A stretch of DNA of 64,000 bases from Kofleriaceae bacterium (lineage in GTDB: Bacteria > Myxococcota_A > Polyangia > Haliangiales > Haliangiaceae): positions 496,001-560,000 of the forward strand of contig JACKDR010000001.1 in the NCBI GenBank assembly GCA_020633495.1. The letters are read 5' to 3'. This document shows positions 8,083 through 15,952 of the stretch, piece after piece. Under the pieces are notes generated by a model, which ran no database searches, was not told where the DNA came from, and worked only from the letters and a program-made list of their open reading frames with translations. The position numbers and the translations under genes were made by a program. Position 1 is the first letter of the stretch. Every line of letters starts with the position of its first letter.

Positions 8083-8685
8083 GTGTCGCGCCTTGCCTGG
8101 CCATCGACGCTCTGGTTCGCCGGCCTCGCCGCGTTCGCCGGCCTCGCCGCGCTCGCCGGCCTCGCCGCGTGCCAGCACCCGGCGGCACCGGCACCCGAGA
8201 CGCACGTCGCCGCCGACGGCGAGCCCACGCCCACGCCGCCGCCGTCCGACGATGCCGGGGCACCGCGCGCGCTGCCGCCTCCGCCGGAGTCCGGCTGGAC
8301 CACCGACCCCGGATGCCCCGACGGGTTCGGCTTCGGCGCCGGCGCGGAGGTCCCCTGCGCCCACCAGACCCGCAGCGACGTCGTGCGCTTCGGCCGGGCG
8401 ACGATCGAGGGCACCTGCGACGACGCCACGGTCGGCGACACCCTCGACGGAATCTCGACCAGCCTCGAGGCGTGCTTCGGGAGCCGCGGCGACGATCTGA
8501 CCCTCACGCTGCGCTGGCAGGTCGACGCCGAGGGCGGGCACCGCGGCTTCCGCGTCACCGGCGCCCCGACGCAGGTCGCGCGCTGCATCGTCGATACGCT
8601 CTCCGGTGACTACGGGCCGGCCCCGTTCATCGACGAGGGACCGTGCCAGATCGAGGTCCCGCTGGTGGTCGCCGCGCGCCCCTGA
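8083..8685 (+). CDS. Putative lipoprotein, AgmX/TonB-C-like periplasmic protein
   Basis: The 200-aa protein starts at GTG 8083. An N-terminal hydrophobic segment rich in AGLAAL leads to the lipobox LAAC, so Cys about residue 30 is probably lipidated. A Pro/Ala/Thr linker follows. The C-terminal domain has a Cys-containing pattern (GTCDDATVGDTL, EACFGSRGDDLTLTLRWQVDAEGG, VARCIVDTL) resembling the AgmX/GltJ or TonB-C-like domain of many myxobacterial proteins, where a beta-strand of the form LTLRWxVDxxG recurs. Function is unknown. It ends just upstream of lnt, whose product would complete its lipidation. Confidence 0.75.
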   Translation: MSRLAWPSTLWFAGLAAFAGLAALAGLAACQHPAAPAPETHVAADGEPTPTPPPSDDAGAPRALPPPPESGWTTDPGCPDGFGFGAGAEVPCAHQTRSDVVRFGRATIEGTCDDATVGDTLDGISTSLEACFGSRGDDLTLTLRWQVDAEGGHRGFRVTGAPTQVARCIVDTLSGDYGPAPFIDEGPCQIEVPLVVAARP

Positions 8686-10523
8686 GACCCGCGGCGCCCT
8701 TCCCCGCGCCCGAACCGTCTCGACCGTGCCGCCTCGCCTGGCCCCGCCCCACGCTCCACGACCGCGCCCTCCCCGCCGCCCTCCCCTGCCGTATAGTCCG
8801 CGCCATCCGTCCCTCCTGGCTCGACCTCCCCGCGCGCGCCGGCCGACGCGCGACCGTCGCCCAGCTCGGCGTCGCCGCCGGCGCCGGTGCGCTCACGGTG
8901 CTCGCGTCGCCGCCGATCGGCCTGTGGCCCCTGGCCTGGCTCGCCTTCCTCCCCACGCTGTGGCTGATCGCCGGCGCGCCCCGCGCCAGCCGCGCCGGCC
9001 TGCTCGCCTGGACCACCGGCGTCACGATCACCCTCGGCGGCTTCCACTGGTTCGTCTTCCCCTTCGTCGATCACACCGGCACGCCGTGGCCGGCCGCGAT
9101 CGCGCTGCTGCTAGGCCTCGCCGCCTACCAGGCGCTGTCGCTGATGCTGGCCGGCCGCGCCATCTGGTGGATCCGCGCGTGGAGCGCGCGCCGCCGCGGC
9201 CACCCGCTGCCCATGGCGCTGGTCGCGCCGCTGGCCTTCGTCGGCCTCGAGCACGCCCTGCCGGTCATCTTCCCGTACACGATCGCGATCTCGCAGACCT
9301 CGGTGCTGCCGGTGATCCAGATCGCCGACCTGTTCGGCGCCCCCGCGATCGCCGCGCTCCTGCTCGCGGTCGCCGGCGCCGCGTGGGACGTCGTCGAGCG
9401 CGGCCGCGCCGCCTGGCGCGCCCCCGCCGCCGTCGGCGCGCTGCTGGTCGCGACCCTGGGCTACGGCGCGTGGCGCCTCCACGACGTCGACGCCACCCGC
9501 GCCGCCGCGCCGCGCCTGCGCGTCGGCCTGGTCCAGCCCAACGAGCGCATGGACCTCGAGGCCCACGACCGCGACGCCGACCTCGCGCTGCTCGAGGACA
9601 TGCAGCGCCAGACCGCCGCGCTCGAGGCCGCCGGCGCCCAGGTCGTGGTCTGGTCCGAGGCGTCGTTCCCGGCTGACCTGCCCCGCCGCCTCGCCCACGA
9701 TCTGCCCGACAGCTCGCCGTGGCGGATCCGCCGCGGCTTCACCGTGCCGGTCGTGATCGGGTCGCTCAGCGAGGAGCGCGTCGACGGCACCCGCCGCCGC
9801 TACAACAGCGCCTACCTGCTGGTCGACGACGACGTCCGCGGCCGCCACGACAAGATCGATCGCGTCCTGGGCAGCGAGTGGAACCCGGTGGTCGAGTGGT
9901 TCCCGTCGCTGTCGAAGTGGATGCCGCCCGGGTTCTCGCGCGGCGACGCGCCCCAGACCCTGCCGCTCGACGTCGACGGCCGCACCGTCCGGCTCGGCCC
10001 GATGATCTGCATGGAGGACGTCGTGCCGCGGTTCGCCCGCGACCTCGCGCCCGGCCACCCCAGCGTCCTGGTCAACATGACCAACGACTCCTGGTTCGGC
10101 ACCTTCGCCGAGCCCTGGCAGCACCGCGCCCTCGCCGTCTTCACCGCGATCGAACTGCGCGCCGACCTGGTCCGCGCCGTCAACACCGGCCCCACCGGCT
10201 GGATCGACGCCACCGGCCGGCTGCGCGCGCAGGGCCCGGTCCGCGCCGGCGGCGGCGTCGCCGCCGAGGGCCTGCTGGTCGAGGTCGCGATCATGGACGG
10301 CGGCCACACCCTGTACGCGCACATCGGCAACGCGTTCGCATGGCTGTGCCTGGCGCTGACGCTGATCGGATGGATCGTCGCGCGGCGGATCCGACGCGAG
10401 CTCGGGGTGGCGGAGTCCAGCGCCGCCGCCGCGGCCGAGCCGGCCGAGCGTACGGCGCCGCGTCCCGGCGCGCCATCGAAGCCGCGCAGCGCGACGCGGA
10501 AGCGCGGCAAGCGCCGGCGGTGA
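8643..10523 (+). CDS. lnt: Apolipoprotein N-acyltransferase
   Basis: This is the inner-membrane enzyme that N-acylates lipoproteins. The catalytic triad is visible as Glu in VVWSEASFP, Lys in RHDKIDRVLGSEW and Cys in MICMEDVVP, plus NMTNDSWFG and HRALAVFTAIE. Membrane segments fill the first 200 residues and one C-terminal helix precedes a Lys/Arg/Ala-rich tail. The start is uncertain. GTG 8643 is the only standard upstream start but overlaps the previous gene. The in-frame ATC at 8805 lies 7 nt after a TATAGT box and would place the triad at E285, K350 and C402, close to E267, K335 and C387 of Escherichia coli Lnt. The mature frame therefore probably begins near 8805. Confidence 0.93.
   Translation: MPDRGPAGGRRAPLRPAAPFPAPEPSRPCRLAWPRPTLHDRALPAALPCRIVRAIRPSWLDLPARAGRRATVAQLGVAAGAGALTVLASPPIGLWPLAWLAFLPTLWLIAGAPRASRAGLLAWTTGVTITLGGFHWFVFPFVDHTGTPWPAAIALLLGLAAYQALSLMLAGRAIWWIRAWSARRRGHPLPMALVAPLAFVGLEHALPVIFPYTIAISQTSVLPVIQIADLFGAPAIAALLLAVAGAAWDVVERGRAAWRAPAAVGALLVATLGYGAWRLHDVDATRAAAPRLRVGLVQPNERMDLEAHDRDADLALLEDMQRQTAALEAAGAQVVVWSEASFPADLPRRLAHDLPDSSPWRIRRGFTVPVVIGSLSEERVDGTRRRYNSAYLLVDDDVRGRHDKIDRVLGSEWNPVVEWFPSLSKWMPPGFSRGDAPQTLPLDVDGRTVRLGPMICMEDVVPRFARDLAPGHPSVLVNMTNDSWFGTFAEPWQHRALAVFTAIELRADLVRAVNTGPTGWIDATGRLRAQGPVRAGGGVAAEGLLVEVAIMDGGHTLYAHIGNAFAWLCLALTLIGWIVARRIRRELGVAESSAAAAAEPAERTAPRPGAPSKPRSATRKRGKRRR
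8792..8797 (+). promoter_or_regulatory. Candidate -10 box TATAGT upstream of lnt
   Basis: TATAGT is followed by 7 nt and an in-frame ATC codon of lnt. It is placed like the TAnnnT boxes found just before many start codons in this window, which suggests a leaderless transcript. Confidence 0.4.
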
Positions 10524-10574
10524 CGCCACCCGTCCCGATCGCACGGCGCGGGGTGGCGCGGCTTCTCAGAGAGT

Positions 10575-10592
10575 GAGAAGCATTCGCTTCTC
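10575..10592. terminator. Hairpin GAGAAGC-ATTC-GCTTCTC
   Basis: A perfect 7-bp stem with a 4-nt loop lies 50 bp after the lnt stop. There is no clear T tract. It forms part of a double-hairpin region between the convergent lnt and M91-like genes. Confidence 0.4.
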
Positions 10593-10607
10593 GCGCTCTG
10601 GATGATC

Positions 10608-10638
10608 GGCAGGTCCGACGAGGAACGTCGGACCTGCC
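10608..10638. terminator. Strong 13-bp hairpin, probable bidirectional terminator
   Basis: GGCAGGTCCGACG and its perfect reverse complement are separated by the 5-nt loop AGGAA. It sits between the 3' ends of lnt (+) and the peptidase gene (-), where a bidirectional terminator is expected. No run of T follows, so termination efficiency is a guess. Confidence 0.6.
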
Positions 10639-10667
10639 TGCACGGAACGAGGTGGTTTCACGACCTC

Positions 10668-11663
10668 TCAGGGCCGGTAGTCGACGCGCTGTGGCATCCC
10701 GACGTCGCCCGGCACGACCGTGGCGCCGCCGTGTGCGCCGATCCGGGCGCGCTCGGCACGGTACGCGTTCTCGTTGGGCGTGGTGTCGTGCTCGTGGGTA
10801 CCGATCCCGACCGCCTGGTGCTCCCACGACTGTACGTTGCCGAGGTTGGCATCGTGCATCGATCCGCCCAGGCCGGGTCCCGTGACGATGCCGCTGTTGT
10901 CGTCGGTGCCGCGCAGCTCGTGATAGGCGTGCGTCATCTCGTGAAACATGATCACGTCACCGCGGCGCTCGCGCCAACCGGCGCCGTGGTAGTCGACGGT
11001 CGGGTTGATGTTCATGTCGACGTCCGCGCCCACGCCCGGGGTCGAGGCGTCGGTCTCGTTCGTCGTGGGCTCGGTGTTGGCGGCGTTGTTGTCGAGCGCG
11101 CGCGGCATTGCGATGAGCGTGGAAGGTGAGGTCGTGACCGAGAGGGTTGTGCGCCAGCCCGTCGATCATCTCGCGACCGGTCTCCGTCTGCAGGATCCTG
11201 CCCATCTGCCCCATCGTGTCGCGCCGGTACTGGTCCTGGTCGGGCTGGTTCATCTCGCCGACCCCGAAGTGCATGTGGGTGCGATCCAGCCGGATGTCCG
11301 AGTACAGCCTGGCGGTGCGCTCGAACTCTTCCTCGGAGATCGGTTCGGCGCCGCCGTCCCTGGTGCGGGCGGGTGCGCCGGATCGATGATCTCGAAGTTG
11401 CCGCGCAGCTCGCGCTGCGCCTGCTGACGGTCGAGCAGGCCGACGGGATCGAGCAGCCCGAGCCAGCCTTCCTGCCCCAGTCCGCGCCCCAGATCGGCGA
11501 GGAGCTGACCCGCGTGGCCGAGCACGCCGTCCTCGGTACCCGCGATCGACGGCGCCCCGCGCCCGGGCCCGGTCGGCGTGTTCGCGACCGGCTCCGCCAG
11601 CGCCGGATCGATCGCGTGCTCGACCGCACCGATGCCGTCGGCCCACCACTGCCAGTCGGTCAC
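10668..11663 (-). pseudogene. M91 (NleD-like) metallopeptidase, reading frame disrupted twice
   Basis: The reading frame starts at GTG 11663 (MTDWQWWADGIG), which overlaps the stop of the upstream lipoprotein as GTGA. Homology-like sequence runs in that frame to about 11370. It shifts by -1 to continue as SEEEFERTARLYSDIRLD and FGVGEMNQPDQDQYRRD to about 11110, then shifts back by +1 into the original frame. The last part has a zinc-protease motif FHEMTHAYHELRG (HExxH), followed by EHQAVGIG and NENAYRAER, the pattern of peptidase family M91, which includes type III effectors. If both shifts are corrected the product is 331 aa. The two compensating single-base changes, about 260 bp apart, mean either a decayed gene or two base errors. 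A toxin-like role is possible but unproven. Confidence 0.7.
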
Positions 11664-12352
11664 GGCAAGTCCTCGATCGCGCCATGGACGACGACCGCAC
11701 GGGTAGCCAGCACCCGGTAGTACGGCGTGGCCACCCGGCTGCCGTCTGCGAGCGTGACGTACTCCCAGTCGCGATCCTCCGTGCCCTGCGAGTCCAGGAC
11801 CTGGATCTCGAGCTCGGCACGACGAAGCCCTGGTCGGAGCGGCTCCATCTTCTCCGGGTGGTATGGATGCCAGGCCGTCAGGGGCAACGGGATGTCCGCC
11901 GCGCCGGTGATCGACGCGCCGGCGGCAACAGGACGCATGCCCGGGGAGGGATTCGGGTGATCGTCGTGCGACGGGATGTCGAGGTTGCCGCGGAACAGGC
12001 TGGCCACATCGGCGGCCGCGCCGTTGCGAACGATCATCGCCTTCGACGCACGTGCGAGGCCGCCCTGCGCCCAGACCAGCATCTCGTCGACCACCCAGAT
12101 CGTGCGCGCCGAGCCGTTGTGGAGCGCGTACTCGACGTGGAGCGAGTCCGCGCCACGCGTGATCGTCCAGTCGAGAGTCGCGTTCATGGGATTCGTGGCC
12201 TCCGGGACGGGGCTCGCAGCGTCGGCGGGCCGGGTACGGGCGACGGGGTCATCGGTGGCGCGACCGTCCCGGGTCGCCACCGGAGTCTCGCCCCGGTGAC
12301 ACCCGCCCGAGGCCACGAGCATCGCGACCACGAACAACGTCGTGCATTGCAC
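11660..12352 (-). CDS. Putative lipoprotein coupled to the M91-like gene
   Basis: The 230-aa product starts at GTG 12352, which sits 6 nt after a TACCGT box. The N-terminus is hydrophobic (LFVVAMLVASGGC), a good lipobox with Cys at residue 18. The remainder is a beta-rich domain (TLDWTITRGADSLHVEYALHN, RTIWVVDEML) without a recognised family and is likely periplasmic. Its stop codon overlaps the start of the downstream peptidase (GTGA), indicating coupled translation. The pairing of a lipoprotein with a secreted-effector-type protease could reflect an immunity or delivery partner, but this is speculation. Confidence 0.78.
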   Translation of the reverse strand: MQCTTLFVVAMLVASGGCHRGETPVATRDGRATDDPVARTRPADAASPVPEATNPMNATLDWTITRGADSLHVEYALHNGSARTIWVVDEMLVWAQGGLARASKAMIVRNGAAADVASLFRGNLDIPSHDDHPNPSPGMRPVAAGASITGAADIPLPLTAWHPYHPEKMEPLRPGLRRAELEIQVLDSQGTEDRDWEYVTLADGSRVATPYYRVLATRAVVVHGAIEDLP

Positions 12353-12358
12353 GGGTTG

Positions 12359-12364
12359 ACGGTA
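12359..12364 (-). promoter_or_regulatory. Candidate -10 box TACCGT, 6 nt before GTG 12352
   Basis: On the minus strand TACCGT is followed by CAACCC and then the GTG start of the lipoprotein. The spacing is that expected for a leaderless mRNA starting at or next to the start codon. Confidence 0.5.
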
Positions 12365-12472
12365 GCACCCGACACACGACGGGACACTCACCCCGGCCGG
12401 GCGACAGGGGACCCGGTTCCAGCGCCACCCCGCCTCCGGACGATCACCCCCCGGCGCTAGACTGCCTCGCTC

Positions 12473-15400
12473 GTGCTCCGCGTGACCCTGTCCAACCGGC
12501 TCGAAGAGCTGGCCGCCTCGCTCGCCGAGGCGCTGCCGGCCGACGATCCGTTCGCCCGGCCGACGATCGTCGTGTCGGGGCGCCTGGTCGCGCGCTGGCT
12601 GCAGTACGACCTGGCGCGCCGCCGCGGCGTCGCCGCCGCCCTCGATCTGCCGTCGCTCGAGGCCTTCCTCGACCGCACGCTCACCGGCGACGCCGACGCC
12701 CGCGCCGCCGGCCTCGTCGGGCTCGACCGGCCACGGCTCGCCGCGCTGGTCGCCAGCGCGCTCGCCGACGACGCGCTGATCGCCGAGCCGGCGATGGCGC
12801 CGGCTCGCGGCTACCTCGACGCCGACGGCGATCCCGACGCCCGCGCGGTCCGCCGCACGCAGCTCGCCGCCCGGGTCGCCGCGCACCTGTGGGACTACGC
12901 GCTGACCCGGCCGCGCTGGCTCGACGCCTGGGACGCCGGCCGGCCCGCCGACACCGGCGAGGTCGACGCCGCGACGCTGGCCTGGCAGCGCCGCCTCTAC
13001 GACGTCGTCCTCGGCCCCACCGGCACTGCGGCGCGGCTCGCCGGTCCCGACGGCGCGGCGGTGGTCGCGGCGCCGATCCCGCGGCTGATCCAGGCCCGCA
13101 AGCGGCTCGGCCTGCCGCCGGCGCGCGCCGGCGGCCCGGTCCACCTGATCGGCTTCTCGTACCTGGCGCGCGCCCACGTCGACGCCCTCGGCGCGCTCGC
13201 CGAGCACGACGACGTCCACCTCGCGATCGTCACGCCGTGCGCCGAGTACTGGGCCGACGTGCCGGGCCGCCGCCGCGGCGCCCCCGTCGGCGACGATCCG
13301 CTCGCCCTGGTCCTGTGGGGCCGCCCGGGCCGCGACACCTCGTCGATGCTGGTGTCGGCGACCGAGGGCGACGTCGCCGAGCGCCACGTCGACACCGACG
13401 ATCGCGGCACCGCGGTCGCGGCGTGGGCCCACGACGTCCTGCACCGGGTGCCGCCGCTGACCGCGCCCCTCGCCGAGCCGCCGCCGCCCGGGCTCCGCGT
13501 CCTGGCGTGCCCGTCGGTGGCGCGCGAGCTCGAGATCGTCGGCAGCGACATCTGGCGCCGCCTCGACGCCGACCCGACCCTGCGCGCCAGCGACGTCGCG
13601 GTCCTGGTCGCCTCCGATCACGATCGCTACCTGGCCCAGCTCGGGCCGGTGTTCGGCGGCCTGCACCGGCTGCCGTTCCACGTCGTCGACGCGCCCGCCG
13701 CCGGCCCGGGCCGGGTCGCCGAGGCCGCGGCGCTGCTGCTCGAGCTGCCGCGCGGCCACTTCACCCGCCGCGAGCTGCTCGCGGTCATGACCCACCCGTC
13801 GGTGCTGGCCCGCCACCCCCACGTCGATCCGGCCGACTGGATCACCTGGTGCGAGCACCTCGGCATCGCCCGCGGCGCCGACGAGCACGACCACCGCGGC
13901 ACCTACCTCGACGGCGCCGACGGCCGCGACGCCTTCCACTGGTCGCAGGGCCTGCACCGGCTCGCGCTCGGCGCCTTCGTCGCCGGGCCCCGTGCCGGCG
14001 TCGACGCCCCGGTCCGCACCGCCGGCCGCGAGCTGCTCGCCGAGGAGCTCGCGCCCGACCAGCACGCCAGCGCCGCCACCTTCGCGCTGCTGGCCCGCTC
14101 GCTGATCGCCGACGCGCGCTGGCTGGCGTCGCGCACCGAGCCGCTGACCCGGTGGGCCGAGATCCTCGCCGCCGTCGTCGACACCTACACCGGCGTCCCC
14201 GGCGACGCCGATCCCGACGACGCGGTCGCGCGCGAGCGGACCCGCGTCCTCGACCAGCTGCGCGGCGTCGCCGACCTCGATCTCGACCGCCGCGCCGTGC
14301 CCTACGCCGAGGCGCTCGAGCTCGCCGCCGGGCGCCTCGAGACCCTGCGCGAGGGCCGCGGCGAGCCGCTCGCCCACGGCGTCCTGGTCGCGCCGCTCGA
14401 GCCGATGCGGCCGCTGCCGGCGCCGCTGGTCTACGTGATCGGCCTCGGCGAGGGCCTGTTCCCGTCGGGCGAGCAGCCGTCGCCGCTCGATCTGCGCGGC
14501 GACCACCAGCTCGGCGACGTGTCGCTGCGCGATCGCGATCGCTACGGCTTCCTCGAGGCGCTGCTGGCGGCGCGCGGTGACGTCACCCTCAGCTACGTCG
14601 CCCGCGACGAGCTGACCGGCGAGCCGCGGGCGCCGTCGTCGGTGATCCACGAGCTCGCCGACGCGCTCGCGCCCTACCTCGGCGTCGACGGCGGCGCCGC
14701 CGCGCTCGCCGCGCTGACCGTGCCGCACCCGCTGCGCCGCTGGGACGACCGCTACCTCACCGACCCGCGCCTGACCGCCAGCGTCGCGCCGGCGGCGCAC
14801 CGCGAGCGCCACGCCGTCGCCGTCCGCGCCGCGCTCGACGAGCACCTGCGCGCGGTCGGCCGCGCCGCGCCCGACGCCGCGCGCCTGCGCGAGCTGCTCG
14901 CCGCCCACCAGCTCGCCGAGCTGCGCGGCGCCCTCCGCCTCGACCTCGCCGACGGCGTGCCGCCGCCCGCGGTCGACGACGCGCCGCTGCAGCTCAGCCT
15001 GGCGGCGCTGCGCCGCTTCCTCGAGGCCCCGGTCCAGGCCTGGGCCCAGGTCGTCCTGCACCTGTTCGACGACGGCGCCGACGACCTCGCCGAGCACGCG
15101 CTGCGCGAGGACGAGCCGTTCGATCCCACCGGGCTGTCGCGCGCGATGCTGCGCCGCGACGCGTTCGCGCGCGCCCTCGCCGACGGCGCCGGCGCCGACG
15201 GCCTGCCGACGGCCGCGGCGCTCGACGCCGCCTACGCCGCGGCTCGCCACCGCGCCGCGCTCGCCGGCCAGGTCCCGCTCGGCGTCTTCGGCGAGGTCGC
15301 GGCCCGCGTCGACCTGGCCCAGCTCCACCGCTGGCGCGACGCCATCGAGGACCGCCAGCTGCGCGGCCCGTGGACCCGGCTCGCCTTCGGCCGCGCCACC

Positions 15401-15952
15401 GTCGACGGCGCCCGCCTCGAGCGCGCCCTGGCGATCGACGTCGAGCTCGGCGACGGCGACGCCCGCCGCCGCCGCCGGGTCGAGCTGGTCGGCACCACCG
15501 AGCTGTGCTGCGGCGACGACCTGGCGACCTCGGTGATCCTGGTCAACAAGGTCCAGGCCGAGCACCACCTGCGCCACGCCCTCGATCACCTCGTCCTCGC
15601 CGCCGCCGGCGTCACCGCGGGCGCGGCCCGCACCGGGCTGGTCCTCGGCGACAAGATCGACGACAAGGCGCTGGCGCCGTGGACCGCCGACGCCGCCCGC
15701 GATCACCTGGCGCTGCTGATCGGCGAGCTGCTCGAGCAACGCCACGCCTACCTGCTGCCGTACCGGGTCGCGCTCGACGTCCTCGCCGGCAAGACGCCGC
15801 GGCTGCGCCACGCCACCGACAAGGTCGCCACCTCGCTCGGCTTCGGGCCGCTGCGCCGCGACGACGGCCTGACCCTGCCGCCGGACGCCGCCGACCTGGC
15901 GCGCCGCCGCCTCGGGCCGCTCCTCGATCGCATGATCGGAGGCCGGCGATGA
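12473..15952 (+). CDS. recC: RecBCD subunit RecC (exodeoxyribonuclease V gamma chain)
   Basis: The 1159-aa protein matches the size of RecC (about 1120 aa in Escherichia coli) and is first in a recC-recB-recD operon. RecC has an inactive helicase-like fold that holds RecB and RecD and reads Chi. Seen here are an N-terminal GRLVARWLQYDLA segment, the RecC-type VHLAIVTPCAEYWADVPG, the helicase-remnant VLACPSVARELEIV and VYVIGLGEGLFPSGEQPSPLD, and the RecC signature DRDRYGFLEALLAAR. The start is GTG 12473, 9 nt after a TAGACT box. The stop overlaps recB (ATGA). Large antisense frames across this gene are G+C artefacts. Confidence 0.93.
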   Translation: MLRVTLSNRLEELAASLAEALPADDPFARPTIVVSGRLVARWLQYDLARRRGVAAALDLPSLEAFLDRTLTGDADARAAGLVGLDRPRLAALVASALADDALIAEPAMAPARGYLDADGDPDARAVRRTQLAARVAAHLWDYALTRPRWLDAWDAGRPADTGEVDAATLAWQRRLYDVVLGPTGTAARLAGPDGAAVVAAPIPRLIQARKRLGLPPARAGGPVHLIGFSYLARAHVDALGALAEHDDVHLAIVTPCAEYWADVPGRRRGAPVGDDPLALVLWGRPGRDTSSMLVSATEGDVAERHVDTDDRGTAVAAWAHDVLHRVPPLTAPLAEPPPPGLRVLACPSVARELEIVGSDIWRRLDADPTLRASDVAVLVASDHDRYLAQLGPVFGGLHRLPFHVVDAPAAGPGRVAEAAALLLELPRGHFTRRELLAVMTHPSVLARHPHVDPADWITWCEHLGIARGADEHDHRGTYLDGADGRDAFHWSQGLHRLALGAFVAGPRAGVDAPVRTAGRELLAEELAPDQHASAATFALLARSLIADARWLASRTEPLTRWAEILAAVVDTYTGVPGDADPDDAVARERTRVLDQLRGVADLDLDRRAVPYAEALELAAGRLETLREGRGEPLAHGVLVAPLEPMRPLPAPLVYVIGLGEGLFPSGEQPSPLDLRGDHQLGDVSLRDRDRYGFLEALLAARGDVTLSYVARDELTGEPRAPSSVIHELADALAPYLGVDGGAAALAALTVPHPLRRWDDRYLTDPRLTASVAPAAHRERHAVAVRAALDEHLRAVGRAAPDAARLRELLAAHQLAELRGALRLDLADGVPPPAVDDAPLQLSLAALRRFLEAPVQAWAQVVLHLFDDGADDLAEHALREDEPFDPTGLSRAMLRRDAFARALADGAGADGLPTAAALDAAYAAARHRAALAGQVPLGVFGEVAARVDLAQLHRWRDAIEDRQLRGPWTRLAFGRATVDGARLERALAIDVELGDGDARRRRRVELVGTTELCCGDDLATSVILVNKVQAEHHLRHALDHLVLAAAGVTAGAARTGLVLGDKIDDKALAPWTADAARDHLALLIGELLEQRHAYLLPYRVALDVLAGKTPRLRHATDKVATSLGFGPLRRDDGLTLPPDAADLARRRLGPLLDRMIGGRR

